From Actinomycetota bacterium (GTDB taxonomy: Bacteria; Actinomycetota; Thermoleophilia; Gaiellales; Gaiellaceae), in contig JACDAS010000133.1 of the NCBI GenBank assembly GCA_013695295.1, forward strand, positions 1 through 11,536: a DNA stretch of 11,536 nucleotides, in the 5' to 3' direction. The notes under the pieces are model-generated. The model saw only the letters and a program-made list of their open reading frames with translations. It was not told the DNA's origin and made no database searches. Each line of letters opens with the position of its first letter. Within the stretch, counting starts at the first letter, position 1. Of this stretch, positions 1 to 7,179 are shown piece by piece. Made by a program: the position numbers and the translations under genes.

Positions 1-749
1 CACGCTTGTCGAACTGGGAGTTGACGACGAGCATGCGCCCCCGGGCGATCGCGATCGTCGTCGGGAACGCGAGCGAGGGGTGCGTGCTTCGGGACACGAC
101 CTCGCCGCTCGAAAGGTCTCCCGAGAGGCGGAGCTTCGCGATGTCCGGCCGTGCCACGGCGTAGAGCGTCCGTCCCCGTGGCGACGATCCCGTTCAGGTT
201 GAAGCCAGCCTGGTACACGAGCGGCGTGCCGGTGAAGGAGAGCCAGGGCTCGAGAGTGCCCTGAGGGCCGCTACGGATCGCTTCGGCGGGAATCCGGTAC
301 AGCACCGGGCGCAGCGAGTCGGTGACGAAGACGTCGCCGTTCTTCCCGATCACCAGGTCGTTGAGGAACTGCGCGCCCGCGAAGCCGCTCGTGAACCTCC
401 GCACCAGCGTCCCCGAGGCCGTGTCGTAGACGAAGACGAGCCCGGTGCCACCGCCGGCCACGATCAGGCGCCCTCGGCGATCGACCTTCATGCCGATCGC
501 CGTCGTTCGCCCGTCGGTGCCGCCCGGGAGGAACACGGTCGTCGTGCGGCGGTTCAGGTCACCGCGGAAGATGGTCCCGTCGGTCGTGCTGCCGACGTAG
601 AAACGGTCCGTCCCTTTCTGATAGGCGATTCCCTCGGGGAAGACCGCGGCGCCCGGCAGGACGTAGCTCGACGGTTTCGGCGCGCTCGCGCCGACGGCTG
701 CGAGCAGTCCTGCGGCAAGCGCGACGATCAGGCACGACAACGTCTTCAT
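1..749 (-). pseudogene. Secreted SMP-30/gluconolactonase-like beta-propeller protein, frameshifted and partial
   Basis: The reading frame starts at ATG (747-749) with a GAGAGG ribosome site a few bases upstream. It opens with a signal peptide (MKTLSCLIVALAAGLLAAVG, then ASA). A propeller-like sequence follows, with FPEGIAY near residue 38, FYVGSTTDGTIFRGDL, and later FLNDLVIGKNGDVFVTDS and FNLNGIVATG. This is the style of SMP-30/gluconolactonase/LRE-like proteins, which hydrolyse lactones or bind sugars in a six-bladed propeller. After about residue 192 the starting frame becomes an Arg/Pro-rich shadow sequence. The family-like sequence resumes in another frame as TLYAVARPDIAKLRLSGDL and FPTTIAIARGRMLVVNSQF, up to the window edge. 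Removing one base from the C run at 174-177 would rejoin the frames as VATGRTLYAV. Either the gene is broken or the assembly has a one-base error. It lies 60 bases downstream of the secreted hydrolase gene, so the two are probably cotranscribed. The family call is good; the exact substrate is unknown. Confidence 0.72.
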
Positions 750-809
750 GGCGACCTCTCTGGAGGGGTTCTCTCGTACCAGGGTGCGCGGCGTACCCGG
801 TCCGGATTC

Positions 810-2354
810 CTACCGCCCCGCGCGTACCGGACCGCGGAGACGCCGTGAGCCGTCGAGGCGAACCTCCTCCAGCCAGAAGCGCCCGGAGCCGAGCCGGGCC
901 CGGAACGCGTACGCGTACCCTCCTGCCGGCCTGCCCACGAGTCCGCTCGCGGCGACGAGAGCGCGGTTCAGCCGCACCCTTCTGCCGGCCCGCTCGCCAT
1001 AGACGTGGAAGCCGAGCACGCCCGCCTCGCTCGCCGTCCGCCAGCGCAGCAGGACGCCCGAGCCCGCTCTCCGCGCGCTGAAGGAGTCGATCGTGACGGC
1101 GGTGGGGCTCCCTGGGCAGACAACCGGCACCGCAGCGAGCGCGTCGGCCTGCTGCGGAGTCGGGTTGCCGAGCGACACGAGCTGCTGCGAGAGGGGCGCG
1201 CCGGCGGGGGTCTGGTTCACGGTCGGCGTGGTGGTGACCGAGGCGTCTGCGTCCGCGCCCGGAAGGAGGCCCTTGAAGTAGAGGAGCGCGGCCCGCTGCT
1301 GCCACCAGCGGTCGTAGAAGTAGGCGTGGTTTCCCTGCTGGATCAGGTAGGTCCGCTGGAGCGGCTTGCCGCCCTCGTAGCCGGCCATCATCGTCGCGTG
1401 GAACGGCTCCACGAGCGGGTCGTCCTGCGAGTAGAAGGTGAGGAGCGGCACCGAGATCCCCTGCTGGGCGCGGTAGCCCTTGAGCTGGCCGAGGATCGCG
1501 GCCGGCGTCGTCCCGTACAGCTCGCCGGCGTCGACGAGCACCTCGCAGGGCTCGTCGTACTTGCCACCGGCCCCGTACGGGGGCACGACGAGCGCGACGA
1601 GCGCGTTCGTCGCCGGGTACGTGCAGCTCGGCGGCTGGCAGCCCGGCGGCTCGGCCGTCGAGTAGATCTGAGCATTCTGGTCTCCGGGGCCGCTGAAGGC
1701 GAGCCCCGCGCCGAAGACCTGGCCGAGGGGGTCGAGGGCCATCGCGAGCACCGTGTCCTGGGCTCCGAGGCTGAAGCCGAAGACGCCGACCGAGGTGACA
1801 CCCGGCTGGCTCTTCAGGAACTGGCCCGCCGCCAGGACGTCGGTCGACTCCTTCCAGCCGAAGCTCTGGCGCCAGGCCGGGTAGCCGTCCCCGTTCGCGT
1901 ACTCGTCCTTGAAGTCGCGCTGATCCGAGGCGAGCACGTTGTAGCCGTTCGCGTAGAGCATCGCCGCCCAGCGGATCACGGACTCCTTGCCGTTCGTGTT
2001 GAAGCCGTGGACGACCACGACCCCGGGGTGGAACCCGGGGTGGAGGGCTAGGCGTGCGCGGAGCGGAGCGCCGTCGCCCGAGAAGTAGCGGACGTACCGG
2101 AACGTCGCGGGCCAGTCCGGGTGGTCGGGGTTGCCGGGAACGGAGCCGGTCGTGTAGTCCTGGGCGGGAAGCGTGTTCGGCACGACCGCGGGGGCGAAGG
2201 CCGAGTCGGTCCCGACGGGGACGTAGGCGGGCTGGTAGGGCTCCGCCACGATCTGCGCCAGCACCTCCTCGTACGTGGCGGCGGGCGCGCCTGCGCTGGC
2301 GACGAGAGCCGCGACCGTCGCGACGAGCGAGAACCTGACGAGTAGCTTGAGCAC
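810..2354 (-). CDS. Secreted alpha/beta hydrolase with C-terminal fibronectin-III-like domain
   Basis: The protein has 514 residues. It starts at GTG (2352-2354) behind a strong GGGGAGGG ribosome site. Residues 1-26 are a signal peptide (MLKLLVRFSLVATVAALVAS, ending APA), so it is exported. The hydrolase core covers about residues 85-365. An oxyanion-type VVVVHGFN lies at 112-119, the nucleophile elbow GFSLG at 193-197 (Ser195), an acid candidate at Asp311 or Asp312 (YSQDDPLVEP), and His343 in GNHAYFY. A Thr/Pro-rich linker (about 370-415) leads to a beta-rich domain at about 420-510 (VLLRWRTASEAGVLGFHVYG, then FWLEEVRLDG), a fold often appended to exported bacterial enzymes. The likely role is an extracellular esterase or peptidase-like acyl hydrolase; the substrate is unknown. 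Cysteines at 239, 244, 270 and 413 could form disulfides. The gene is divergent from the importer operon and shares its control region. Confidence 0.85.
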   Translation of the reverse strand: MLKLLVRFSLVATVAALVASAGAPAATYEEVLAQIVAEPYQPAYVPVGTDSAFAPAVVPNTLPAQDYTTGSVPGNPDHPDWPATFRYVRYFSGDGAPLRARLALHPGFHPGVVVVHGFNTNGKESVIRWAAMLYANGYNVLASDQRDFKDEYANGDGYPAWRQSFGWKESTDVLAAGQFLKSQPGVTSVGVFGFSLGAQDTVLAMALDPLGQVFGAGLAFSGPGDQNAQIYSTAEPPGCQPPSCTYPATNALVALVVPPYGAGGKYDEPCEVLVDAGELYGTTPAAILGQLKGYRAQQGISVPLLTFYSQDDPLVEPFHATMMAGYEGGKPLQRTYLIQQGNHAYFYDRWWQQRAALLYFKGLLPGADADASVTTTPTVNQTPAGAPLSQQLVSLGNPTPQQADALAAVPVVCPGSPTAVTIDSFSARRAGSGVLLRWRTASEAGVLGFHVYGERAGRRVRLNRALVAASGLVGRPAGGYAYAFRARLGSGRFWLEEVRLDGSRRLRGPVRAGR

Positions 2355-2375
2355 CTGACCCTCCCCGATCGACGC

Positions 2376-2405
2376 TTGACACCCGTTCTCCGGGCCCAGT
2401 AGCTT
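2376..2405 (+). promoter_or_regulatory. Candidate sigma70-type promoter for the importer operon
   Basis: A perfect -35 box TTGACA (2376-2381) is followed after 18 bases by TAGCTT (2400-2405), a three-of-six match to TATAAT. Transcription would begin at about 2411-2414, giving a leader of roughly 35 bases before the ATG at 2447. The -35 is convincing; the -10 is weak, which fits a regulated promoter. TTATAC (2404-2409) is a closer -10 match but would leave a 22-base spacer, which is too long. Confidence 0.45.
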
Positions 2406-2431
2406 ATACCTGAATCACCTCTCAGGTAACC
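2403..2431 (-). promoter_or_regulatory. Candidate promoter for the secreted hydrolase gene
   Basis: Reading the minus strand, a good -10-like hexamer TATAAG occupies 2408-2403, about 50 bases before the GTG start at 2354. A -35 at the usual 17-base distance would be GGTTAC (2431-2426), which matches the TTGACA consensus poorly, so the promoter may depend on an activator or the call may be wrong. The inverted repeat at 2407-2428 fills the space between the two boxes. Confidence 0.35.
2407..2428. promoter_or_regulatory. Candidate operator: TACCTGA-N8-TCAGGTA inverted repeat in the divergent promoter region
   Basis: The arms at 2407-2413 and 2422-2428 are exact reverse complements (7 bp each, 8-base centre). 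The site covers the start region of the plus-strand promoter and the -35/-10 spacer of the candidate minus-strand promoter. One bound dimer could therefore repress both transcription units. The TetR protein encoded at 9484-10107 in the same operon is the obvious candidate ligand, but that pairing is inferred. The repeat could instead act as a small hairpin in the operon leader. Confidence 0.5.
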
Positions 2432-2446
2432 GATCAGGAGGGCGAG

Positions 2447-3664
2447 ATGAAGCGAGGCCGATGGAAGAGCGTGCTGGCCGCGTCCGTGCTGGCAGCAGTG
2501 CTCGCGAGCGTCGCGGCGACAGCCTCGAGCGCCGGGCGTCCCACGGGTGTGGCGGCGTCGAAGAACCACACCGTCAAGGTCGGGGTCATCTACTCGAGGA
2601 GCGGACTTCTGAGCGCCTACGGCGCCGAGTACATCCAGGGTCTGCGGCTCGGGCTGCGCTACGTCACGAAGGGCACCAACACGGTCAAAGGCCACAAGAT
2701 CGAATTCACGCTCGTCGACGACGCGGGCGATCCTGCCAAGGCCGTCTCGGCGGCCAAGGACCTGATCGGCCAGGGGTACAAGATCATCGCCGGCACCGTC
2801 TCGTCGGGCGTCGCGCTCCAGCTGGCCCCGCTCGCTCAGCAGAACAAGGTCCTCTACATCTCGGGCCCCGCCGCCTCCGACGCGATCACCGGCCTCAACC
2901 GGAACACGTTCCGCTCGGGCCGGCAGACCTACCAGGACGTGCTCACCGCAGCCTCGTTCCTCGGCAAGGACGTCGGCCGCAAGATCGTCGTCTTCGCCCA
3001 GGACACGGCGTTCGGCCAGGGGAACTTCGTCGCCGTCAACGCGGTGCTCGGAGGCAAGGGCCACACCGTCAGCCGGACGCTCGTACCGCTTTCGGCGACC
3101 GACTTCACGCCGTTCGCGCAGCAGGTGAAGAACGCGAGGCCGGACCTCCTCTTCGTCGCCTGGGCAGGGACGACGGCGCCGGCGATGTGGCGCGCGCTCG
3201 ACCAGCAGGGCGTGTTCGATGCGACCAAGGTTGTGACCGGTCTCGCCGAGCGGGCGACCTGGACGACCTTCGGCGATGCAGCCACCAAGATCCAGTTCCT
3301 GTCGCACTACGTCTACACGGCCCCGAAGAACCCGGTCAACGACTGGCTCGTGAAGACGATGCGCAGGTCGGGTCGAGGCCAGCTTCCGGACCTGTTCACG
3401 CCGGACGGCTTCGCGGCGGCGCAGATGATCGCCCGCGCGGTCGACCAGGGCGGCGGCAACGACGTGGACAAGATGATCTCCGCGCTCGAGGGCTGGCAGT
3501 TCCTGGCGCCGAAGGGCAAGCAGCGGATTCGCCCCCAGGATCACGCGATGACGCAGCCGATGTTCCAGGTCAGGCTGCAGAAGAGCGGCTCGCGGTTCGT
3601 CCCGGTCGTCCTCAAGACGGTCTCGGCGGGGAACACGCAGCCGCCCTTGAGGAACTTCCCGTAG
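2447..3664 (+). CDS. Liv/HAAT-type ABC transporter substrate-binding protein
   Basis: The protein has 405 residues and starts at ATG with a strong AGGAGGG site (2436-2442) at ideal distance. Residues 1-29 form a Sec signal peptide: basic MKRGRWK, an Ala/Val core, and probable cleavage after ATASSA. The mature part is a type I periplasmic-binding fold of the branched-chain amino-acid/amide family. It shows VKVGVIYSRSGLLSAYGAEY (43-62), FTLVDDAGDPAKAVSAAKDL (87-106), IIAGTVSSGVAL (113-124), ISGPAASDAIT (138-148), the second-lobe start KIVVFAQDTAFGQG (179-192), and IRPQDHAMTQPMFQV (361-375) near the end. It captures the ligand outside the membrane and hands it to the LivHM channel. The binding-protein call is firm, but leucine is not assured, because this family also binds amides, urea and aromatic or aliphatic carboxylates. 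The protein contains no cysteine and so has no lipobox. Confidence 0.9.
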   Translation: MKRGRWKSVLAASVLAAVLASVAATASSAGRPTGVAASKNHTVKVGVIYSRSGLLSAYGAEYIQGLRLGLRYVTKGTNTVKGHKIEFTLVDDAGDPAKAVSAAKDLIGQGYKIIAGTVSSGVALQLAPLAQQNKVLYISGPAASDAITGLNRNTFRSGRQTYQDVLTAASFLGKDVGRKIVVFAQDTAFGQGNFVAVNAVLGGKGHTVSRTLVPLSATDFTPFAQQVKNARPDLLFVAWAGTTAPAMWRALDQQGVFDATKVVTGLAERATWTTFGDAATKIQFLSHYVYTAPKNPVNDWLVKTMRRSGRGQLPDLFTPDGFAAAQMIARAVDQGGGNDVDKMISALEGWQFLAPKGKQRIRPQDHAMTQPMFQVRLQKSGSRFVPVVLKTVSAGNTQPPLRNFP

Positions 3665-3665
3665 A

Positions 3666-3678
3666 CCGAGGGTCTCGG
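3666..3678 (+). promoter_or_regulatory. Small hairpin between binding-protein and livG genes
   Basis: CCGAG (3666-3670) and CTCGG (3674-3678) form a 5 bp GC-rich stem with a GGT loop, two bases after the TAG stop of the binding-protein gene. The only purine-rich ribosome-site candidate for the next gene, GAGGG (3668-3672), lies within this stem and loop and is about 12 bases from the GTG start. The structure could hold down translation of the transporter body relative to the binding protein, or stabilise the upstream 3' end. The stem is short, so confidence is limited. Confidence 0.3.
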
Positions 3679-3684
3679 ACCGAC

Positions 3685-4446
3685 GTGTCCGTCCTCCCCT
3701 CGATCCTCGCGACGAGGCACCTCGGGCTCGACATCGGTGGCGCAACCATCGTCACCGATGTCTCGCTCGAGGTGCGCGAGGGTGAGTTCCTCGGCATCAT
3801 CGGCCCGAACGGGGCCGGCAAGACGTCGCTCTTCAACCTTCTGAGCGGGCTCTACCGGCCGACCGCTGGCACGGTCTCGCTCGACGGCCGGGACATCACG
3901 CACGACGCCCCGTACCGCAGGACGCAGGCCGGCCTCGGCCGGACGTTCCAGATCTCGAGCGTGTTCCCCCGCCTCTCCGCGCTCGAGAACGTCCGGCTCG
4001 CGGCCGAGGCGAAGCTCGGAGGCATGCTCCGCTTCTGGCGGCAGGCGTCGCACGTCCGCACCGCGGTGGACCGGGCCCGCTGGGCGCTCGGGCGCGTGGG
4101 CCTCGGCGCCAGTGAGCAGGTCGCCGCGGGCTCGCTCGCCCACGGAGACAAGCGGAAGCTCGAGCTGGCGATGCTGCTCGCGCTCGACCCGCGGGTAATC
4201 CTCCTCGACGAGCCGATGGCCGGGGTCAGCACCGCCGACGTCCCCCAGCTCGCGGAGGTGATCAAGGCGGTGCAGATCGAGGAGCGAAAGACGGTGCTGA
4301 TGGTCGAGCACCACATCGAGGTCGTGACCGGGCTCGCCGAGCGGATCGCGGTCATGCACCACGGGGCGCTCCTCGCCTGCGACACGCCCGCGAAGGTGAT
4401 GGAGAACGAGACCGTCCAGGCCGCCTACGTGGGCGACGCGCTGTGA
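3685..4446 (+). CDS. livG: Branched-chain-type ABC transporter ATPase, LivG-like
   Basis: The protein has 253 residues. GTG at 3685 is the only sensible in-frame start after the binding-protein stop; it has only a weak ribosome site. The nucleotide-binding domain is complete: Walker A GPNGAGKTS (40-48), Q-loop Gln89 in GRTFQIS, a signature written LAHGD (151-155) in place of LSxGQ, Walker B VILLDEP (171-177) and H-loop His209 in MVEHH. The GLGRTFQ pattern and the extra segment before the signature (about 108-130) are typical of LivG rather than LivF. It pairs with LivF on the cytoplasmic face to drive import. The stop overlaps the next start in GTGA. The Ala at signature position 2 is unusual for ABC proteins generally but may be a subfamily trait. 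Confidence 0.9.
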   Translation: MSVLPSILATRHLGLDIGGATIVTDVSLEVREGEFLGIIGPNGAGKTSLFNLLSGLYRPTAGTVSLDGRDITHDAPYRRTQAGLGRTFQISSVFPRLSALENVRLAAEAKLGGMLRFWRQASHVRTAVDRARWALGRVGLGASEQVAAGSLAHGDKRKLELAMLLALDPRVILLDEPMAGVSTADVPQLAEVIKAVQIEERKTVLMVEHHIEVVTGLAERIAVMHHGALLACDTPAKVMENETVQAAYVGDAL

Positions 4447-5168
4447 GCGCGCTCGAGCCCGAGCGCAGGACACTCCTCGCCGTCGACGATCTCCACGTCC
4501 ACCTGGGCGCCTCGCACGTGCTCCAGGGGGTCTCCTTCGCGGTCGCCGAGGGCGGCGTCACCGCGCTCCTGGGCCGGAACGGCGTCGGCAAGACGACGAC
4601 GCTGCGGGCGATCATGGGCCTCTCGCCGCGGCGCGGCCGGGTGACGCTCGCGGGCGAGGAGATCGCGAAGCTGCCCACGCACCGGATCGTGCGGCGCGGC
4701 GTCGGCTACGTGCCGGAGGACCGGGACGTCTTCGCCGGGCTCACCGTCGAGGAGAACCTGCGGCTGGCCGAGCGGAACGGCACGGCGCGCTACGACCTCG
4801 TGTACGGCCTCTTCCCCGAGTTGCGCGAGCGAGCCGGCCAGCGCGCCGGGACGCTTTCCGGCGGCCAGCAGCAGATGGTCGCGATCGCCAGGGCGCTGCT
4901 GAACGAGAACCGGCTGCTGCTGATCGACGAGCCGACCAAGGGCCTCGCCCCGCTCCTCGTCACGGAGGTCGCGCGCGTGCTCGAGCAGGCGAGCGAGCTG
5001 GCGACGATCCTGCTCGTGGAGCAGAATCTCGGCGTCGTCCATCGGCTCGCCCGCGACGCGATCGTGGTCGACCAGGGGCGCGTCGTCCACACCGGGCCCG
5101 CAAGGCCGCTGCTCGAGGACCCCGCGCTCGTCCGTCGCTTCCTGGGCGTGTCGGGAGCTGCGGTGTGA
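4443..5168 (+). CDS. livF: Branched-chain-type ABC transporter ATPase, LivF-like
   Basis: The protein has 241 residues. The GTG start overlaps the livG stop by four bases. The motifs in order are Walker A GRNGVGKTT (44-52), the GVGYVPEDRDVFAGLTVEENL segment split across 86-105 that is diagnostic of LivF, the canonical signature LSGGQQQ (138-144), Walker B LLLIDEP (158-164) and LLVEQN (190-195). In that last motif Gln replaces the H-loop His, as is normal in LivF proteins. The length is typical for the family. The second ATPase of the importer is therefore intact, and together with LivG it forms the heterodimer under LivH and LivM. The stop is fused to the livH start in GTGA. Confidence 0.93.
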   Translation: MSALEPERRTLLAVDDLHVHLGASHVLQGVSFAVAEGGVTALLGRNGVGKTTTLRAIMGLSPRRGRVTLAGEEIAKLPTHRIVRRGVGYVPEDRDVFAGLTVEENLRLAERNGTARYDLVYGLFPELRERAGQRAGTLSGGQQQMVAIARALLNENRLLLIDEPTKGLAPLLVTEVARVLEQASELATILLVEQNLGVVHRLARDAIVVDQGRVVHTGPARPLLEDPALVRRFLGVSGAAV

Positions 5169-6076
5169 GTACCTTCGTGCTCCTGACCATCACCGGGCTC
5201 GGGCTCGGCGCGATGTACTTCCTGATCGCCTCGGGGCTCTCGCTCATCTACGGCCTGATGGGCGTGCTCAACTTCGCCCACGGCGCCTTCCTGACGGTTG
5301 GCGCCTACTCGAGCTGGTGGCTGTCCACCCAGCTCGGCGGGGTCGGCTCGGACGTCCTGCGCTTCCTGCTCAGCGCCGCCTTCGGGCTCCTCGTCGGAGC
5401 GGTTGTCGCCGCCCTCGTCGAGCTCGTGCTGATCCGGCCCCTCTACCAGCGTCACATCGAGCAGGTGCTCGTCACCGTCGGCCTGTCGCTGGCGATGGTC
5501 GCGTGGGTGCAGGCGACCTGGGGCCCGACCGAGCGTGTCTACGAGGCACCGAGTTGGCTCGCGCGGACGACCGAGGTCTTCGGCGCCCGCGTCCCGAACG
5601 ACCGCTTCGTCGAGATCGGTGTCGCCGCCGTCGTCCTGGTCGGCATCGTCGCCTTCCTGCGTTACACCCGCTACGGCCTGATCATCCGCGCCGGCGTCGA
5701 GAACCGGGCCATGGTGACGGCGCTCGGGATCGACGTCCGGCGGGCCTTCACGCTCGTCTTCGCGATCGGCGGCCTCGCGGCCGCGCTCGCCGGCGTCCTC
5801 TCGGGCGTCTACTTCGGCGGCTCGATCGATCCCGACCGGGGGACGTCGCTGTTGATCTTCGCCTTCATCGTCGTCGTCATCGGCGGCCTCGGCTCGATCA
5901 TGGGCTCCGCCGTGGCAGCCGTCCTCGTCGGGCTGGTCCAGCAGTACGCGAACTACTACGGCTCCGAGTATCTCGACTTCTCCGTGCTCGGCGACCTGTC
6001 GGTCGTCCTCATGCTCGCGATCACGCTGCTCGTGCGGCCGAGCGGGCTGGCCGGGAAGTGGTCGGTGGCGCATTGA
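5165..6076 (+). CDS. livH: Branched-chain-type ABC transporter permease, LivH-like
   Basis: The protein has 303 residues. The GTG start overlaps livF by four bases, with GGGAG five bases upstream. About eight hydrophobic segments can be seen by eye, at roughly residues 3-30, 35-53, 66-90, 101-119, 148-166, 195-218, 228-258 and 272-291. The LivH landmark GLMGVLNFAHGAF (30-42) is present. A cytoplasmic coupling segment, VENRAMVTALGIDVRRAF (178-195), should dock on an ATPase. A charged tail follows RPSGL. It is half of the membrane channel and works with LivM. Its TGA stop is embedded in the TTG start of livM. Nothing is missing compared with the family. Confidence 0.93.
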   Translation: MSTFVLLTITGLGLGAMYFLIASGLSLIYGLMGVLNFAHGAFLTVGAYSSWWLSTQLGGVGSDVLRFLLSAAFGLLVGAVVAALVELVLIRPLYQRHIEQVLVTVGLSLAMVAWVQATWGPTERVYEAPSWLARTTEVFGARVPNDRFVEIGVAAVVLVGIVAFLRYTRYGLIIRAGVENRAMVTALGIDVRRAFTLVFAIGGLAAALAGVLSGVYFGGSIDPDRGTSLLIFAFIVVVIGGLGSIMGSAVAAVLVGLVQQYANYYGSEYLDFSVLGDLSVVLMLAITLLVRPSGLAGKWSVAH

Positions 6077-7179
6077 GGCTCGCCCTTCGCCTCGGCCTTG
6101 CGGCGGCGGCCTTCGGCCTGCTCGCCGTCGTGCCCCAGTTCTCGATCGACACGCACGGCGTCTTCTCGTCGGAGCTGAACAGCCCCGGCACGCTGCAGGT
6201 GCTGGCGCTGATGCTTGTCTTCGGGGCGGTCGCGCTCACCTACGACCTGCTCTTCGGCTTCACGGGGCTGCTCTCGTTCGGCCACGCCCTCTACTTCGCG
6301 GTCGGCGTCTACCTGACCGCGATCGCGACGACGAGGTGGGACTGGACCCTCTGGCAGGCGCTACTCTTCACCGCCGCCGTTGCCCTCCTCGTCCCGCTCT
6401 TGCTCGGGGCCGTGAGTCTCAGGGTCGGCGGGATCGCCTTCGCGATGGTGACGCTGGCCTTCGCCGAGGCGGGCTCGAAGCTGGTCAACCAGAACCCGCG
6501 TGGCTGGACGGGTGGGGAGGAGGGGACCGCGGTCGGAAACCTGCCGGACGCACTCGTCGGCGTCCTCAACACGAAGCATCTCTACTGGATCGCGCTGGGC
6601 TATCTGATCTTCGTCTTCGTCGCCGTCAACTGGGTCGTCGACTCGTCGCCGGGCCGCGTGTGGCAGGCGATCCGCGAGAACGAGCAGCGGGTCGAGGTCC
6701 TGGGGCTGCAGCCGTTCCGCTTCAAGCTGATGGTGTTCGTCATCTCCTCCTTCCTCGCCACGGCCGGCGGCGTCGTCTACGCGCTCCTGATCGGCAGCGC
6801 GGGCCCGAGAGTCACGACCCCGGCCTTCACGCTCGCGCTGCTGTTGATGGTCGTGATCGGCGGCACGGGCACGCGCTGGGGCGCGATCCTGGGCGGGGCG
6901 CTCTACACGTTCCTGGACTACCGGCTCGTCGAGTGGTCGGACAAGGCCTTCATCCGCGAGTCGCCGGACCTCATCCGGCAGCCGCTCTCGGAGCCGCTGT
7001 TCGTGCTCGGCACGCTCTTCATCCTGCTCGTGTTCTTTCTGCCGGGCGGCCTCGCCGGTCTGACGTTGCCGGGCGGCCGGCGGCGCGGGCTGCGCCTGCT
7101 CGAGCAGAGCGTGCGCACGGAGCCGACGACCGGCACGGTCGAGGACGAGGCCGACCCGGGAGTGGAGGCGCGCACATGA
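6073..7179 (+). CDS. livM: Branched-chain-type ABC transporter permease, LivM-like, TTG start
   Basis: The protein has 368 residues if translation starts at TTG (6073), which overlaps the livH stop as TTGA. This start was chosen because every other junction downstream uses the same four-base overlap and because it places a hydrophobic segment (residues 3-20) right at the N-terminus. The family landmarks are GFTGLLSFGHALYFAVGVYL (62-81) and the coupling segment IRENEQRVEVLGLQPFRFK (200-218). A late loop IGGTGTRWGAILGGALY (262-278) and the terminal PGGLAGL (324-330) complete the pattern. The last 35 or so residues form a hydrophilic cytoplasmic tail with a basic GGRRRG and an acidic end, longer than strictly needed for the fold. 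With LivH it makes the substrate path. The stop overlaps the next ATG as ATGA. Confidence 0.9.
   Translation: MRLALRLGLAAAAFGLLAVVPQFSIDTHGVFSSELNSPGTLQVLALMLVFGAVALTYDLLFGFTGLLSFGHALYFAVGVYLTAIATTRWDWTLWQALLFTAAVALLVPLLLGAVSLRVGGIAFAMVTLAFAEAGSKLVNQNPRGWTGGEEGTAVGNLPDALVGVLNTKHLYWIALGYLIFVFVAVNWVVDSSPGRVWQAIRENEQRVEVLGLQPFRFKLMVFVISSFLATAGGVVYALLIGSAGPRVTTPAFTLALLLMVVIGGTGTRWGAILGGALYTFLDYRLVEWSDKAFIRESPDLIRQPLSEPLFVLGTLFILLVFFLPGGLAGLTLPGGRRRGLRLLEQSVRTEPTTGTVEDEADPGVEART

Noticed and set aside
46..57. Self-complementary CGATCGCGATCG
   Set aside because: It is a coding consequence of alternating Ile and Ala codons in GC-rich sequence within the SMP-30-like gene.
2022..2044. Direct repeat of CCCGGGGTGGA (2022-2032 and 2034-2044)
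   Set aside because: It lies inside the hydrolase gene and simply encodes a His-Pro-Gly-Phe-His-Pro-Gly stretch; two short copies do not indicate a regulatory or mobile repeat.
1005..2051. 348-codon plus-strand open frame within the hydrolase region
   Set aside because: It is an antisense shadow with Glu/Arg/Val-rich composition and no motif; the minus-strand hydrolase explains the region.
559..2382. Long minus-strand open frame of 607 codons over the secreted hydrolase region
   Set aside because: Its product is Arg/Gly/Pro-rich without recognisable motifs, whereas the frame at 810-2354 gives a signal peptide and a complete Ser-Asp-His hydrolase.
2461..3684. Upstream extension of the livG frame back to 2461
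   Set aside because: The extension overlaps the binding protein in another frame and is Arg/Gly-rich. LivG proteins begin near the GTG at 3685.
2048..3745. 565-codon minus-strand open frame opposite the binding-protein gene
   Set aside because: It runs antisense to a clear Liv-type binding protein with a strong ribosome site, crosses the divergent promoter region and is Arg-rich throughout: a high-GC shadow.
4790..6073. 427-codon minus-strand open frame opposite livF/livH
   Set aside because: It is Asp/Glu/Arg-rich low-complexity sequence, antisense to an intact transporter gene pair.
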